Source: Streptomyces kronopolitis (GTDB taxonomy: Bacteria; Actinomycetota; Actinomycetes; Streptomycetales; Streptomycetaceae). From it: a DNA stretch of 64,000 bases. Positions 1 to 9,523 of this stretch are shown piece after piece. The position numbers and the translations under genes were made by a program. Where the stretch lies: assembly GCF_014646275.1 (NCBI RefSeq), contig NZ_BMND01000017.1:1-64000 (forward strand), given 5' to 3'. The notes beneath the pieces are model-generated. The model saw only the letters and a program-made list of their open reading frames with translations. It did not search any database and was not told the origin of the DNA. Numbering within the stretch: the first letter of the stretch is position 1; each line of letters opens with the position of its first letter.

Positions 1-757
1 GTGACCGGTCCGCCGCGGCCGCCCCCGTGCCGTTCCCGGTGCCGTTCGCGGCCGCGTCCCCGCCCCCGCCGCCGTCCGGGCCGCCGCCCGCGGGCAGGGC
101 GCACGCGGCGAGCAGGCCCGGCAGCCCGGGCAGCGGCGCGGTGTCGGTGTCGGAGGTGTCCCAGGGCAGCACCGCGACCAGTGTGAGCGGCGCGCCGGGG
201 GAGTAGCGCAGGCCCTCGCGCAGCGCCTCGCGCAGGGCACCCGCCGCGGCCGGCCGTCCGGCGGCCGGGGCCTCCAGCAACTCCCGCAGCAGATCGCCGA
301 GTTCGGACCCGGCGCGGGCCTCGTCGGCCAGCAGCGCGCCGATCCGGGAGGCGGTCTCCATCGCCTGCGCGATCCGCGGGTCGGGCGGCGCGCCCCGGCC
401 GCCCAGTGCGAGGTCGGTCAGATGCCCGTCGTCCAGCAGCCAGACGTAGCCGTGCACGATGCCGCGGTGGCGTACGGGCAGGCAGATCCGCCCCCGGAAG
501 ACCCCGGCGGCCGGGTCCGGCGGGATGCGCAGCGCCGTTTTGGCGCGGGCGATCCCGAAGGCCTCGAACCAGGCCCGCACCGCTGCCGAGGAGCGGCGCT
601 GGAGGATCGAGCGGGTGCGCACCGGGTCCATGACGTCGTCGTCGTCACCCTCGTGCGCGCCGAACGCGATCAGTCCGAAATCCCGGTCCTCCAGGGTCGC
701 CGGGGCGCCGAGCGCCGCCGAGATCTCGTCCACGAGCTGCTGGTAGTCGCCCCGCAT
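1..757 (-). CDS. PucR-type transcriptional regulator, C-terminus outside window
   Basis: The reading frame starts at an ATG (755-757) and runs off the left edge, so about 252 N-terminal residues are visible. They show a GAF-like sensory region (DRDFGLIAFGAHEGDD near residue 25, then LPVRHRGIVHGYVWLLDDG near residue 100), as in the large Streptomyces PucR/CdaR regulator families. The helix-turn-helix expected at the C-terminus lies outside the window. The gene diverges from the proline dehydrogenase gene, so control of proline catabolism is a reasonable inference, but no binding site was identified in the 262-bp spacer. Confidence 0.6.
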   Translation of the reverse strand, partial: MRGDYQQLVDEISAALGAPATLEDRDFGLIAFGAHEGDDDDVMDPVRTRSILQRRSSAAVRAWFEAFGIARAKTALRIPPDPAAGVFRGRICLPVRHRGIVHGYVWLLDDGHLTDLALGGRGAPPDPRIAQAMETASRIGALLADEARAGSELGDLLRELLEAPAAGRPAAAGALREALREGLRYSPGAPLTLVAVLPWDTSDTDTAPLPGLPGLLAACALPAGGGPDGGGGGDAAANGTGNGTGAAAADRS

Positions 758-1019
758 CCGCCGTCCGGCTCCTCTCCCTGGTGCCACCCCACCGGCATCT
801 CCGGCATCCTCGACAACTGTCACACCGCAGTCATCGCTGGCATCGGCTCCTTCCCCTCATTCTCATACATCTGTCTGAGATCCCGACCACGAAGGCGTGA
901 CAGCTGTCGATGGCCGGGAAGTAGCGAGATCCTTAAGTTTCAGGTGGCTCAATCTTGCCGACGCGTTCGCCCGTTCCGGGGTCCGCACGGCACTTGTCCC
1001 CTGAATCGTGGAGGTGCCC

Positions 1020-1946
1020 ATGCTGGGTCCCGTGCTTCTCGCCGCAGCGCGCAGCGACAGCATCCGCCGCATCGTCGCGGCCGCTCCGGTCACCCGCCCC
1101 GTCGTGGACCGGTTCGTCGCCGGCGAGCGGCTGGACGAGTCGATGGCGGCCGTGCGGTCGCTCGCCGCACGGGGCCTGGAGGTCACCCTCGACCATCTGG
1201 GCGAGGACATCACCGACCCGGCCGAGGCGCTGCGCAACCGCGATGCCTACCTCCAGCTGGCCGCGGCCCTCAAGGAGCAGGGGCTCGGTGTCAAGGCCGA
1301 GATGTCGGTCAAGCTGTCCGCTTTCGGGCAGGCGCTGCCCGGCGGCCACGAGCTGGCGCTGAAGAACGTCCGCCCGGTGGTCGAGGCGGCGGCCGAGGGC
1401 GGTACGACCGTGACCCTCGACATGGAGGACCACACCACGGTCGACTCCACCCTCGCGATCCTCGCCGAGCTGCGCGAGCAGTTCCCGCAGACCGGCGCGG
1501 TGCTCCAGTCCTACCTCTTCCGTACCGAGGACGACTGCCGTGTGCTCGCCGGGGAAGGATCCCGGGTGCGGCTGGTCAAGGGCGCGTACAAGGAGCCCGC
1601 GAGCGTCGCCTTCCAGGACAAGCGGGAGGTGGACAGGGCGTATGTGCGCTGCCTGAAGATCCTCATGGCGGGGGAGGGCTACCCCATGATCGGGTCGCAC
1701 GACCCGCGCATGGTGGCCATCGGCCAGGAGCTGGCGCACCGCAACGGCCGCAAGCCCGCCGACTACGAATTCCAGATGCTCTACGGCATCCGCGAGGCGG
1801 AGCAGCAGCGGCTGGTCGCCGAGGGGCACCGTATGCGGGTGTACATCCCCTACGGCACCGACTGGTACGGCTACTTCATGCGCCGCCTCGCCGAGCGCCC
1901 CGCGAACCTCGCCTTCTTCCTGAGGTCGCTGGCGACCCGCGGCTGA
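1020..1946 (+). CDS. putA: proline dehydrogenase (monofunctional)
   Basis: This 308-residue FAD enzyme oxidises proline to 1-pyrroline-5-carboxylate, the first step of proline catabolism. The sequence has the TIM-barrel family pattern, including SVKLSAFG near residue 101, LDMEDHTT near residue 138, RLVKGAYKEP near residue 184, and the C-terminal YIPYGTDWYGYFMRRLAERP with its conserved arginines. The ATG at 1020 is preferred because GGAGGT lies about six bases upstream; an in-frame GTG at 1008 has no such site. Length fits a stand-alone enzyme rather than the bifunctional proteobacterial PutA. P5C dehydrogenase follows on the same strand. Confidence 0.93.
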   Translation: MLGPVLLAAARSDSIRRIVAAAPVTRPVVDRFVAGERLDESMAAVRSLAARGLEVTLDHLGEDITDPAEALRNRDAYLQLAAALKEQGLGVKAEMSVKLSAFGQALPGGHELALKNVRPVVEAAAEGGTTVTLDMEDHTTVDSTLAILAELREQFPQTGAVLQSYLFRTEDDCRVLAGEGSRVRLVKGAYKEPASVAFQDKREVDRAYVRCLKILMAGEGYPMIGSHDPRMVAIGQELAHRNGRKPADYEFQMLYGIREAEQQRLVAEGHRMRVYIPYGTDWYGYFMRRLAERPANLAFFLRSLATRG

Positions 1947-2036
1947 CGACCATGGGCCGCCACGGTTTCCGGCTGGGGGTCCGGGGGTCATCCCCCGGGA
2001 GTTCGCAGTCTGAGGTCATTGGCGACCCGCGGCTGA
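1920..2036 (+). repeat. duplicated 3' tail of putA flanking a hairpin
   Basis: The last 27 bases of putA (1920-1946, including the stop codon) recur at 2010-2036 with only two mismatches. Between the copies is a perfect hairpin with arms CCGGGGG and CCCCCGG (1981-1998, loop TCAT). The structure could terminate or attenuate transcription between putA and the P5C dehydrogenase gene. The duplicate is outside any gene. Confidence 0.75.
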
Positions 2037-2184
2037 GCGCCCCGCCGGGGCCCGCGCGGGTGGATGCTGTAAGCCCGGGGTGCGCACCCGGACGGCGCCG
2101 CCCGCAGCCGCCCACCCGACGCGGCCGCGGCCGCACCACGACGTACGACAACCGACGAGCGAAATCGAAGGAGACACGGCCGCT

Positions 2185-3816
<1,632 letters not shown>

Positions 3817-3828
3817 CGCCCGCACACA

Positions 3829-3872
3829 CCGACGGCCCGGCTCCCCTCTCCCCAGGGGCGCCGGGCCGTCGG
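3829..3872 (+). terminator. hairpin terminator after pruA
   Basis: Twelve-base arms (CCGACGGCCCGG / CCGGGCCGTCGG) begin 12 bases after the pruA stop codon. There is no clear T-run, as is common in Streptomyces. Confidence 0.7.
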
Positions 3873-3953
3873 CGTCGTGTCAGGCCTCGCACCTCCGTGA
3901 GCTGCGCGGATCCGGGGAGCACTCGTTCGATCACCAGGCCGCCGTCTCAGATA

Positions 3954-4015
3954 GTAGGAAGCCCAAGTAATTGTGCAGACATCACGGCCGAGCTGTCCTA
4001 GCGTTGTAGGAAGCC
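3954..4015 (+). repeat. 10-bp direct repeat pair in the pruA-leuB gap
   Basis: GTAGGAAGCC occurs at 3954-3963 and again at 4006-4015, 52 bp apart, in the 348-bp stretch between pruA and the 43-residue gene. The flanking DNA is less GC-rich than its surroundings, as expected for a promoter region. I see no gene in this stretch. The repeats could be regulator half-sites, which is an inference. Confidence 0.4.
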
Positions 4016-4164
4016 GAACGTAGCGCTCCATCGAGCGTGGCGGATGTGGCCCGGTGCGCACGCGCAGGTGACCCCTGCCGCGCCGGGGCCCCCGCCCTTT
4101 CCGGCCGCTCATGGATCGACGCATCCCATTTCTTCTCGGGGCTCTGGCATTGGAGACGTGCATC

Positions 4165-4296
4165 ATGGCCGAGACTGCTGTCCGCAGGACCCGTCACTCC
4201 GTCCGGACGACCAACGAAGCCGACCGCAGGAACGCGGCGGCCGCCCTGCAACGTGCCCTCGACCGCCGGGACAACGGCGGCTCCACCGGGCACTGA
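4165..4296 (+). CDS. small basic protein of unknown function (43 aa)
   Basis: The frame encodes 43 residues (MAETAVRRTRHSVRTTNEAD at the start), rich in Arg and Ala and predicted to be mainly helical. GGAG lies about nine bases before the ATG at 4165. An upstream in-frame ATG at 4111 lacks a clear ribosome site. It sits alone between pruA and leuB, bounded downstream by a terminator. I do not recognise a domain; the composition suggests a nucleic acid-binding or structural peptide, but that is speculation. Confidence 0.5.
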   Translation: MAETAVRRTRHSVRTTNEADRRNAAAALQRALDRRDNGGSTGH

Positions 4297-4410
4297 CATG
4301 CTGCGCGTGCGAAGCGGGTCCCTGCCGAGCAGGCCGGCCTCGGTGCCGTGCCGCTGCTGCTGGCGGATCCGGCAGTCCGTGACCCGCTGGCTCTTCCTGT
4401 CCTGACCATG

Positions 4411-4438
4411 AGGGGCGCCCGGATTCCGGGCGCCCCTT
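4411..4438 (+). terminator. intrinsic-type terminator before leuB
   Basis: A perfect hairpin AGGGGCGCCCGG / CCGGGCGCCCCT with a short ATT loop followed by TT. It separates the 43-residue gene from leuB. Confidence 0.75.
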
Positions 4439-4522
4439 TCCCGTGCGGGACGCGGGCGCGCTGCTGTCCGTATGGCGGACGTTACGTGTCAAACAATGGG
4501 ACGGACGAGTAGGGTCCGCGGT

Positions 4523-5563
4523 ATGTCTCGCAGCATTCGCCTCGCAGTGATCCCCGGTGACGGAATCGGCCGGGAAGTCGTGGCCCAGGGCCTGAAGGTC
4601 CTGACCGCGGTCCTCCCGCAGGACGTCAAGCTGGAAACCAAGGAGTACGACCTCGGTGCCCGGCGATGGCACGCGACCGGTGAGACCCTGCCGGACGCGG
4701 AGCTGGAGTCGCTCAAGCAGCACGACGCGATCCTGCTCGGTGCGATCGGCGACCCGTCCGTGCCGTCCGGTGTGCTGGAGCGCGGGCTGCTGCTCAAGCT
4801 CCGCTTCGCCTTCGACCACTACGTGAACCTGCGCCCGTCGAAGCTGTTCCCGAACACCTCCACCCCGCTCGCCGGCCGCCCCGAGATCGACTTCGTGGTG
4901 GTGCGCGAGGGGACCGAGGGCCCGTACACCGGCAACGGCGGCTCGCTGCGCACCGGCACCCCCGCCGAGGTCGCCACCGAGGTCAGCCTCAACACCGCCT
5001 ACGGCGTGGAGCGCGTGGTGCGCGACGCGTACGAGCGGGCCAACGCCCGCCCGCGCAAGAAGCTGACGCTGGTGCACAAGAACAACGTGCTGGTGTACGC
5101 GGGCCACATGTGGAAGAACATCTTCGACAAGGTCGGCCAGGAGTACCCCGAGGTCACCACCGACTACCTGCATGTCGACGCCGCGACGATCTTCTTCGTC
5201 ACCCAGCCCGAGCGGTTCGACGTGATCGTCACCGACAACCTCTTCGGCGACATCCTCACCGACCTCGCCGCGGCCGTCACCGGTGGTATCGGCCTGGCCG
5301 CGTCCGGGAACATCAACCCGACCGGCGCGTTCCCCTCGATGTTCGAGCCGGTGCACGGCTCGGCCCCGGACATCGCGGGCACCGGCAAGGCCGACCCGAC
5401 GGCCACCGTCCTCTCGGTCGCCCTGCTGCTGCGCCACCTCGGCTACGCGCCGCAGGCCGCCCGCGTCGAGGAGGCCGTCGCGGCGGACCTCCAGTCCCGC
5501 GGCGACGCGCCGCGCAGCACCGACGAGACCGGCGACGCGCTCGCCGCACGCGTAGCGGGCTGA
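4523..5563 (+). CDS. leuB: 3-isopropylmalate dehydrogenase
   Basis: This 346-residue enzyme oxidatively decarboxylates 3-isopropylmalate with NAD in leucine biosynthesis. Visible motifs are VIPGDGIGREV near the N-terminus, the VVREGTEGPYTG substrate loop, LVHKNNVL, and the family signature DNLFGDILTDLAA near residue 238 containing metal-binding aspartates. The C-terminal GSAPDIAGTGKADP is the nucleotide-binding region. The ATG at 4523 is chosen because homologous sequence starts with SRSIRLAVIPGDG; longer frames lack support. leuC and leuD lie about 35 kb downstream, so leucine genes are split as usual in Streptomyces. A hairpin follows the gene. Confidence 0.95.
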   Translation: MSRSIRLAVIPGDGIGREVVAQGLKVLTAVLPQDVKLETKEYDLGARRWHATGETLPDAELESLKQHDAILLGAIGDPSVPSGVLERGLLLKLRFAFDHYVNLRPSKLFPNTSTPLAGRPEIDFVVVREGTEGPYTGNGGSLRTGTPAEVATEVSLNTAYGVERVVRDAYERANARPRKKLTLVHKNNVLVYAGHMWKNIFDKVGQEYPEVTTDYLHVDAATIFFVTQPERFDVIVTDNLFGDILTDLAAAVTGGIGLAASGNINPTGAFPSMFEPVHGSAPDIAGTGKADPTATVLSVALLLRHLGYAPQAARVEEAVAADLQSRGDAPRSTDETGDALAARVAG

Positions 5564-5592
5564 GGCCCGCAGCCAGCGCACACGCACCACCC

Positions 5593-5634
5593 ACAGCGCC
5601 GGGCCGGGACGGATACGTCCAGGTCCGGCGCTGT
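5593..5634 (+). terminator. hairpin after leuB
   Basis: Arms ACAGCGCCGGGCC and GGTCCGGCGCTGT (one G-T pair) lie 30 bases after the leuB stop. The remaining leuB-ilvE gap (to 5921, 358 bp in total) holds no gene that I can support and presumably carries the ilvE promoter. Confidence 0.65.
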
Positions 5635-5921
5635 ATGTCGTGACCCGCCACGCGCCCCGGCCCGGCGGGGTGCGACCATCGGAGCCGGAGCGCGCACACG
5701 GTTCCGGCGGCCGGGGGCCACGAGCGATAATCGGACGTGGCATCGCCGCCCGCGAGAACTCGGACGTCCCCAGCACGACCGGTTACGTTCAAGAACTGCC
5801 GTGAGCGCGGCCGTACAAACCGCACCGGTGCCGCATGGTGGGGGCCGCCCCCCGCACCCCCGGCCGGAGGGCCGGTCCGGTGACGAGCGGTATCGGAACA
5901 CGCAGTGAAGGACATGCACTC

Positions 5922-7028
5922 ATGACGACGCCCACGATCGAGCTCAAGCCCTCCTCGCATCCGCTGTCCGACGCGGAGCGGGAGCAGATCCTGGCCGCCC
6001 CCGGCTTCGGCCGCCACTTCACCGACCACATGGTGACGATCAAGTGGACCGAGGGCCGCGGCTGGCACGACGGCCAGCTCGTGCCCTACGGCCCGCTCTC
6101 GCTCGACCCGGCGACCAATGTCCTGCACTACGCGCAGGAGATCTTCGAGGGCCTCAAGGCCTACCGGCAGCCCGACGGCTCCGTCGCGACCTTCCGCCCC
6201 GACGCCAACGCCCGTCGTTTCCAGGCCTCCGCGCGCCGGCTGGCCATGCCGGAGCTGCCCGTGGAGACCTTCCTGGAGGCGTGCGACGCGCTGGTGGCGC
6301 AGGACAAGGACTGGGTGCCCGCGCACGGCGGCGAGGAGTCGCTCTACCTGCGCCCGTTCATGATCGCGACCGAGGTCGGCCTCGGCGTGAAGCCGGCCAA
6401 CGAGTACCTCTTCGTGGTGATCGCCTCGCCGGCCGGCGCCTACTTCCCCGGTGGCGTCCAGCCCGTCTCGATCTGGCTGTCCGAGAACCGGGTGCGGGCC
6501 GTCCCCGGCGGCATGGGCGATGCCAAGACCGGCGGCAACTACGCCGCCTCGCTGCTGGCGCAGGCCGAGGCCGCCGCGCAGGGCTGCGACCAGGTCGCCT
6601 ACCTCGACGCCGTGGAGCACACCTGGGTCGAGGAGCTCGGCGGGATGAACCTGTACTTCGTGTACGAGGACGCCGCCGCGGGCACCGTCAGGATCGTCAC
6701 GCCCACGCTGACCGGCTCCCTGCTCGCCGGTGTCACCCGTGACTCGCTGCTGTCCGTCGCCCGCGATCTGGGCTACACCGCACAGGAGGAGCGGGTCTCC
6801 ATCGGCCAGTGGAAGGCCGACACCGAGAACGGCACCCTCACCGAGGTCTTCGCCTGCGGCACCGCCGCCGTGATCACCCCGGTCGGCACGGTCAAGAGCG
6901 CGCGCGGGGAGTGGACCCAGTCCGACGGCGAGCCCGGCAAGGTCACCCTCAAGCTGCGCGAGGCGCTGCTGGACATCCAGCGCGGCGTCGCCGGGGACAC
7001 GCACGGCTGGATGCACCCCCTGGGCTGA
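5922..7028 (+). CDS. ilvE: branched-chain amino acid aminotransferase
   Basis: This 368-residue PLP enzyme (fold type IV) exchanges amino groups between Leu/Ile/Val and their keto acids. Visible signatures are YAQEIFEGLKAYR near residue 70, YLRPFMIATE, GGMGDAKTGGNYAASLLAQ with the PLP-binding lysine near residue 205, VEELGGMNLYFV, and GTAAVITPVG for cofactor phosphate contact. The ATG at 5922 starts MTTPTIELKP, matching the usual actinobacterial N-terminus. The gene follows leuB, also in branched-chain metabolism, but a 358-bp gap with a hairpin suggests its own promoter. It converges on the NCS1 permease gene. Confidence 0.95.
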   Translation: MTTPTIELKPSSHPLSDAEREQILAAPGFGRHFTDHMVTIKWTEGRGWHDGQLVPYGPLSLDPATNVLHYAQEIFEGLKAYRQPDGSVATFRPDANARRFQASARRLAMPELPVETFLEACDALVAQDKDWVPAHGGEESLYLRPFMIATEVGLGVKPANEYLFVVIASPAGAYFPGGVQPVSIWLSENRVRAVPGGMGDAKTGGNYAASLLAQAEAAAQGCDQVAYLDAVEHTWVEELGGMNLYFVYEDAAAGTVRIVTPTLTGSLLAGVTRDSLLSVARDLGYTAQEERVSIGQWKADTENGTLTEVFACGTAAVITPVGTVKSARGEWTQSDGEPGKVTLKLREALLDIQRGVAGDTHGWMHPLG

Positions 7029-7036
7029 TCCGGACG

Positions 7037-7082
7037 AAGGCCGCGGCCGCCCGCCCCGCCCGGGGCCGGCGGCCGCGGCCTT
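7037..7082. terminator. bidirectional terminator between ilvE and permease
   Basis: Perfect 14-base arms AAGGCCGCGGCCGC / GCGGCCGCGGCCTT lie between the convergent stop codons and can serve both strands. Confidence 0.8.
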
Positions 7083-7105
7083 CCGCACGGCCGGGCCGGA
7101 CCCGC

Positions 7106-8548
7106 TCAGCCGGCCTCCGCGGGGGCGTGCGCCGGGGCGGCCGGCGCCCGGGAGCCCCCGGCCGCCGGGTGCGGCTCGCGGGCGGTGAGGGCCAGGTAGG
7201 CGAGCCCGCCCACGGCCGCCGCGAGCAGGAAGCTCAGATCGATGCCGCCGGTCAGCGGCAGCAGCGGCCCTTGGTAGAAGGGCGTGTCCACGCCCAGCAC
7301 GCCGACCACCGAGCCCAGCGCCCAGGCGGCGGCCGCCCGGACGTGCCAGCCCGCCCGGTACCAGTACACGCCGCCGCGGGTGCCGCGGTTGTAGACCTGG
7401 AGGGACTCCGGGTCGTAGGCGCCGCGGCAGCGGACGAAGCCGATCACCGTGATCACCGCCCAGGGCGTGCCGACGGCCGTCATCAGCAGCACGAACGAGG
7501 TCATCGCGTCCTGCGCGGCCCACAGGAAGTGGCCGGCGTAGACCAGCACGGTGGAGAGCACGGCGACGACCGCGGTGGCCCGGGTGCGGGTGGCCCGCGG
7601 CAGGATCGCGTCCAGGTCCAGGCCCATGCTGTAGAGCATCAGTCCGGCGTTGCCCACCGACCCGGCCGAGGCGTTGAGCAGCAGGAACGCCAGGTACCAG
7701 AAGGGGGCGCCGGCCACCAGCGGGCCCGCGTAGTCACTGCCCGCGCCCACCGCGAGCGCGGTGAACGTACCGAACAGCTGCGGCACCAGCAGCCCCACCA
7801 CCAGCCCCAGGCAGGTGGCGCCGAAGACCTTCCGGCCGCTGTGCCGGCGCGGGGAGATGTAGCGGCTGTAGTCCCCGAGCAGGGTGATGAACGCGATCGG
7901 TCCGCTCAGGCCCGCGGACACGGCGGCCAGCAGCCAGGTCTGCCAGAAGCCGCCCAGCAGATAGCTGCTGCCGTGCGGTGGCGCGGTGGTGAAGGTGTGG
8001 GCGTACGCGACGACGCCGACGGCCAGCAGCGCGGTCAGGCCCAGCGCGAGCACCTTGCTCAGCCGCAGCAGCACCCGGTAGCCGTAGACCGCGCCGAGGG
8101 TGGTGGCGCCGGCCAGCAGGGCGTAGACCACGGCGTAGGCCGCGCCGCCGGCCGGCAGCCCGAGGAGCCGGTGCAGCACCCCGACGACCGCGTCCCCGCC
8201 GACCCACAGCGTCAGCGCGGTGTAGCCCAGCGACAGCAGCAGGCCGATGACCGAGCCGATCAGCCGGCCGCGCACCCCGAAGTGGGCGCCGCTGCTGGTC
8301 GACAGGTTGGTGGCGCTGCGCAGCGAGACCAGCGCGAGCGGGGCGGTCAGCAGGGTGCCGGCGACGGTGCCGGCCGCCAGGGACGTCACCGAGGGCCAGA
8401 AGCCGAGCCCGAAGGAGACCGGGAGCCAGCCGAAGATCACCACGCCCAGGGCGAGGTTCGACCCGAGCAGGATCGAGACGAGGTCCCGGGGGCCGCTGGT
8501 GCGCTCCTCGTCCGGGACGGTGTCGACTCCGCGTTGTTCGATCGGCAT
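7106..8548 (-). CDS. NCS1-family purine/cytosine-type permease
   Basis: This is a 480-residue integral membrane protein with about twelve hydrophobic segments and a hydrophilic, Pro/Ala-rich C-terminus. The segment LVSILLGSNLALGVVIFGWL near residue 23, the helix-breaking GPIAFITLLGDYSRYISPRR near residue 215 and NASAGSVGNAGLMLYSMGL near residue 285 are typical of nucleobase:cation symporter-1 proteins (cytosine, allantoin, hydantoin or purine uptake). The exact substrate cannot be read from the sequence. It diverges from the urease genes over a promoter with two matching palindromes, so import of a nitrogen compound for the linked enzymes is likely. Confidence 0.85.
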   Translation of the reverse strand: MPIEQRGVDTVPDEERTSGPRDLVSILLGSNLALGVVIFGWLPVSFGLGFWPSVTSLAAGTVAGTLLTAPLALVSLRSATNLSTSSGAHFGVRGRLIGSVIGLLLSLGYTALTLWVGGDAVVGVLHRLLGLPAGGAAYAVVYALLAGATTLGAVYGYRVLLRLSKVLALGLTALLAVGVVAYAHTFTTAPPHGSSYLLGGFWQTWLLAAVSAGLSGPIAFITLLGDYSRYISPRRHSGRKVFGATCLGLVVGLLVPQLFGTFTALAVGAGSDYAGPLVAGAPFWYLAFLLLNASAGSVGNAGLMLYSMGLDLDAILPRATRTRATAVVAVLSTVLVYAGHFLWAAQDAMTSFVLLMTAVGTPWAVITVIGFVRCRGAYDPESLQVYNRGTRGGVYWYRAGWHVRAAAAWALGSVVGVLGVDTPFYQGPLLPLTGGIDLSFLLAAAVGGLAYLALTAREPHPAAGGSRAPAAPAHAPAEAG

Positions 8549-8673
8549 GAGGGCTCCCCTGAGAGGCCGGACAACAGTGTGGCGAGCGGTGCCGCTGCGG
8601 GCGCCGCCCGGTGGGTGCGGGGCTCCGGGCTTCGGCTGCGGAGCGCACCGGGCGCTGCGGGCGGCGAGATCAT

Positions 8674-8690
8674 TTAGAGCGTCGCTCTAT
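8674..8690. promoter_or_regulatory. palindromic operator 1 (candidate TetR site)
   Basis: TTAGAGCGTCGCTCTAT is a near-perfect palindrome (seven-base arms TAGAGCG/CGCTCTA around a central T). It lies about 125 bp upstream of the permease start and shares its pattern with the site at 8773-8789. The TetR regulator encoded at 12361 is the likely ligand. Confidence 0.65.
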
Positions 8691-8772
8691 CGGCCCACAT
8701 CTCTGGTTCAGCGCTCAATCTCGCTCATCCCCTTGCTCACGGTCAATGCTTTCCCCGCTGCGAATTTCATGG

Positions 8773-8789
8773 TTAGAGTGACGCTCTAA
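8773..8789. promoter_or_regulatory. palindromic operator 2 (candidate TetR site)
   Basis: TTAGAGTGACGCTCTAA matches operator 1 at 14 of 17 positions and is itself palindromic (TTAGAG/CTCTAA outer arms). It lies 33 bp before the urease start and 99 bp from operator 1, centre to centre. It could control the urease promoter directly. Confidence 0.65.
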
Positions 8790-8821
8790 ATCTGTTCCGA
8801 ATGACCGGGAGGTGTGACGGG

Positions 8822-9523
8822 ATGCGGTTGACCCCGACGGAACGCGACCGGCTGCTGCTCTTCGGCGCGGCCGAACTCGCCCGGGCCCGCCGGGCTCGCG
8901 GGCTGAGGCTGAACGTGCCCGAGGCGACCGCGCTGATCGCGGACACCGTCTGCGAGGCGGCGCGGGACGGGCGCCGCCTCGCGCAGGCCATCGAGGCCGC
9001 CCGCGGCGTGCTCGGCCCGGACGACGTGCTGCCGGGCGTGGCCGATGTCGTCACCGAGGTGCATGTCGAGGCCGTCTTCGACGACGGCTCCCGGCTCGCG
9101 GTGGTCGTCGACCCGATCGGGGCCGCCCCCGCCACCGGGGGCGGTGCCGCGCCCGCGCCCGGTGCGGTGCTGCCCGGACCGGCCGGCCCGGCGCCGGTGC
9201 CCGAGGCGGTGCTGACCGTGCGCAACACCGCGACGGTGCCCGTCAGCGTCACCTCGCACTTCCACTTCTTCGAGGCCAACCCCCGGCTGGCCTTCGACCG
9301 GGCGGCCGCGTACGGCATGCGGCTGTGCGTCCCGGCCGGCTCGTCGGTGCGGTTCGACCCGGGCGGAACCGAGGAGGTCGGGCTGGTCCCGATCGGCGGC
9401 GACCGGATCGCGATCGGCTTCGCCGGTCTGGTGGACGGCCCGCTGGACGCGCCGGGGGCGAAGTCGGAAGCGCTGCGGCGGGCCGCCGCCTGCGGCTACC
9501 TGGGAGCGGAGGAGCAGGCATGA
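8822..9523 (+). CDS. ureA: urease gamma-beta fusion subunit (UreAB)
   Basis: This 233-residue protein joins the two small urease subunits. Residues 1-100 are UreA-like (LTPTERDRLLLFGAAELAR, RGLRLNVPEATALI, EVHVEAVFDDGSRL). After a Gly/Pro/Ala linker, residues 130-225 are UreB-like (VRNTATVPVSVTSHFHFFEANP, LCVPAGSSVRFDPG). The ATG at 8822 follows GGGAGGT. The stop overlaps the ureC start as ATGA, implying translational coupling. Fused gamma-beta subunits are known in other ureases. The urease maturation genes ureD, E, F and G are not in this window. Confidence 0.88.
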   Translation: MRLTPTERDRLLLFGAAELARARRARGLRLNVPEATALIADTVCEAARDGRRLAQAIEAARGVLGPDDVLPGVADVVTEVHVEAVFDDGSRLAVVVDPIGAAPATGGGAAPAPGAVLPGPAGPAPVPEAVLTVRNTATVPVSVTSHFHFFEANPRLAFDRAAAYGMRLCVPAGSSVRFDPGGTEEVGLVPIGGDRIAIGFAGLVDGPLDAPGAKSEALRRAAACGYLGAEEQA

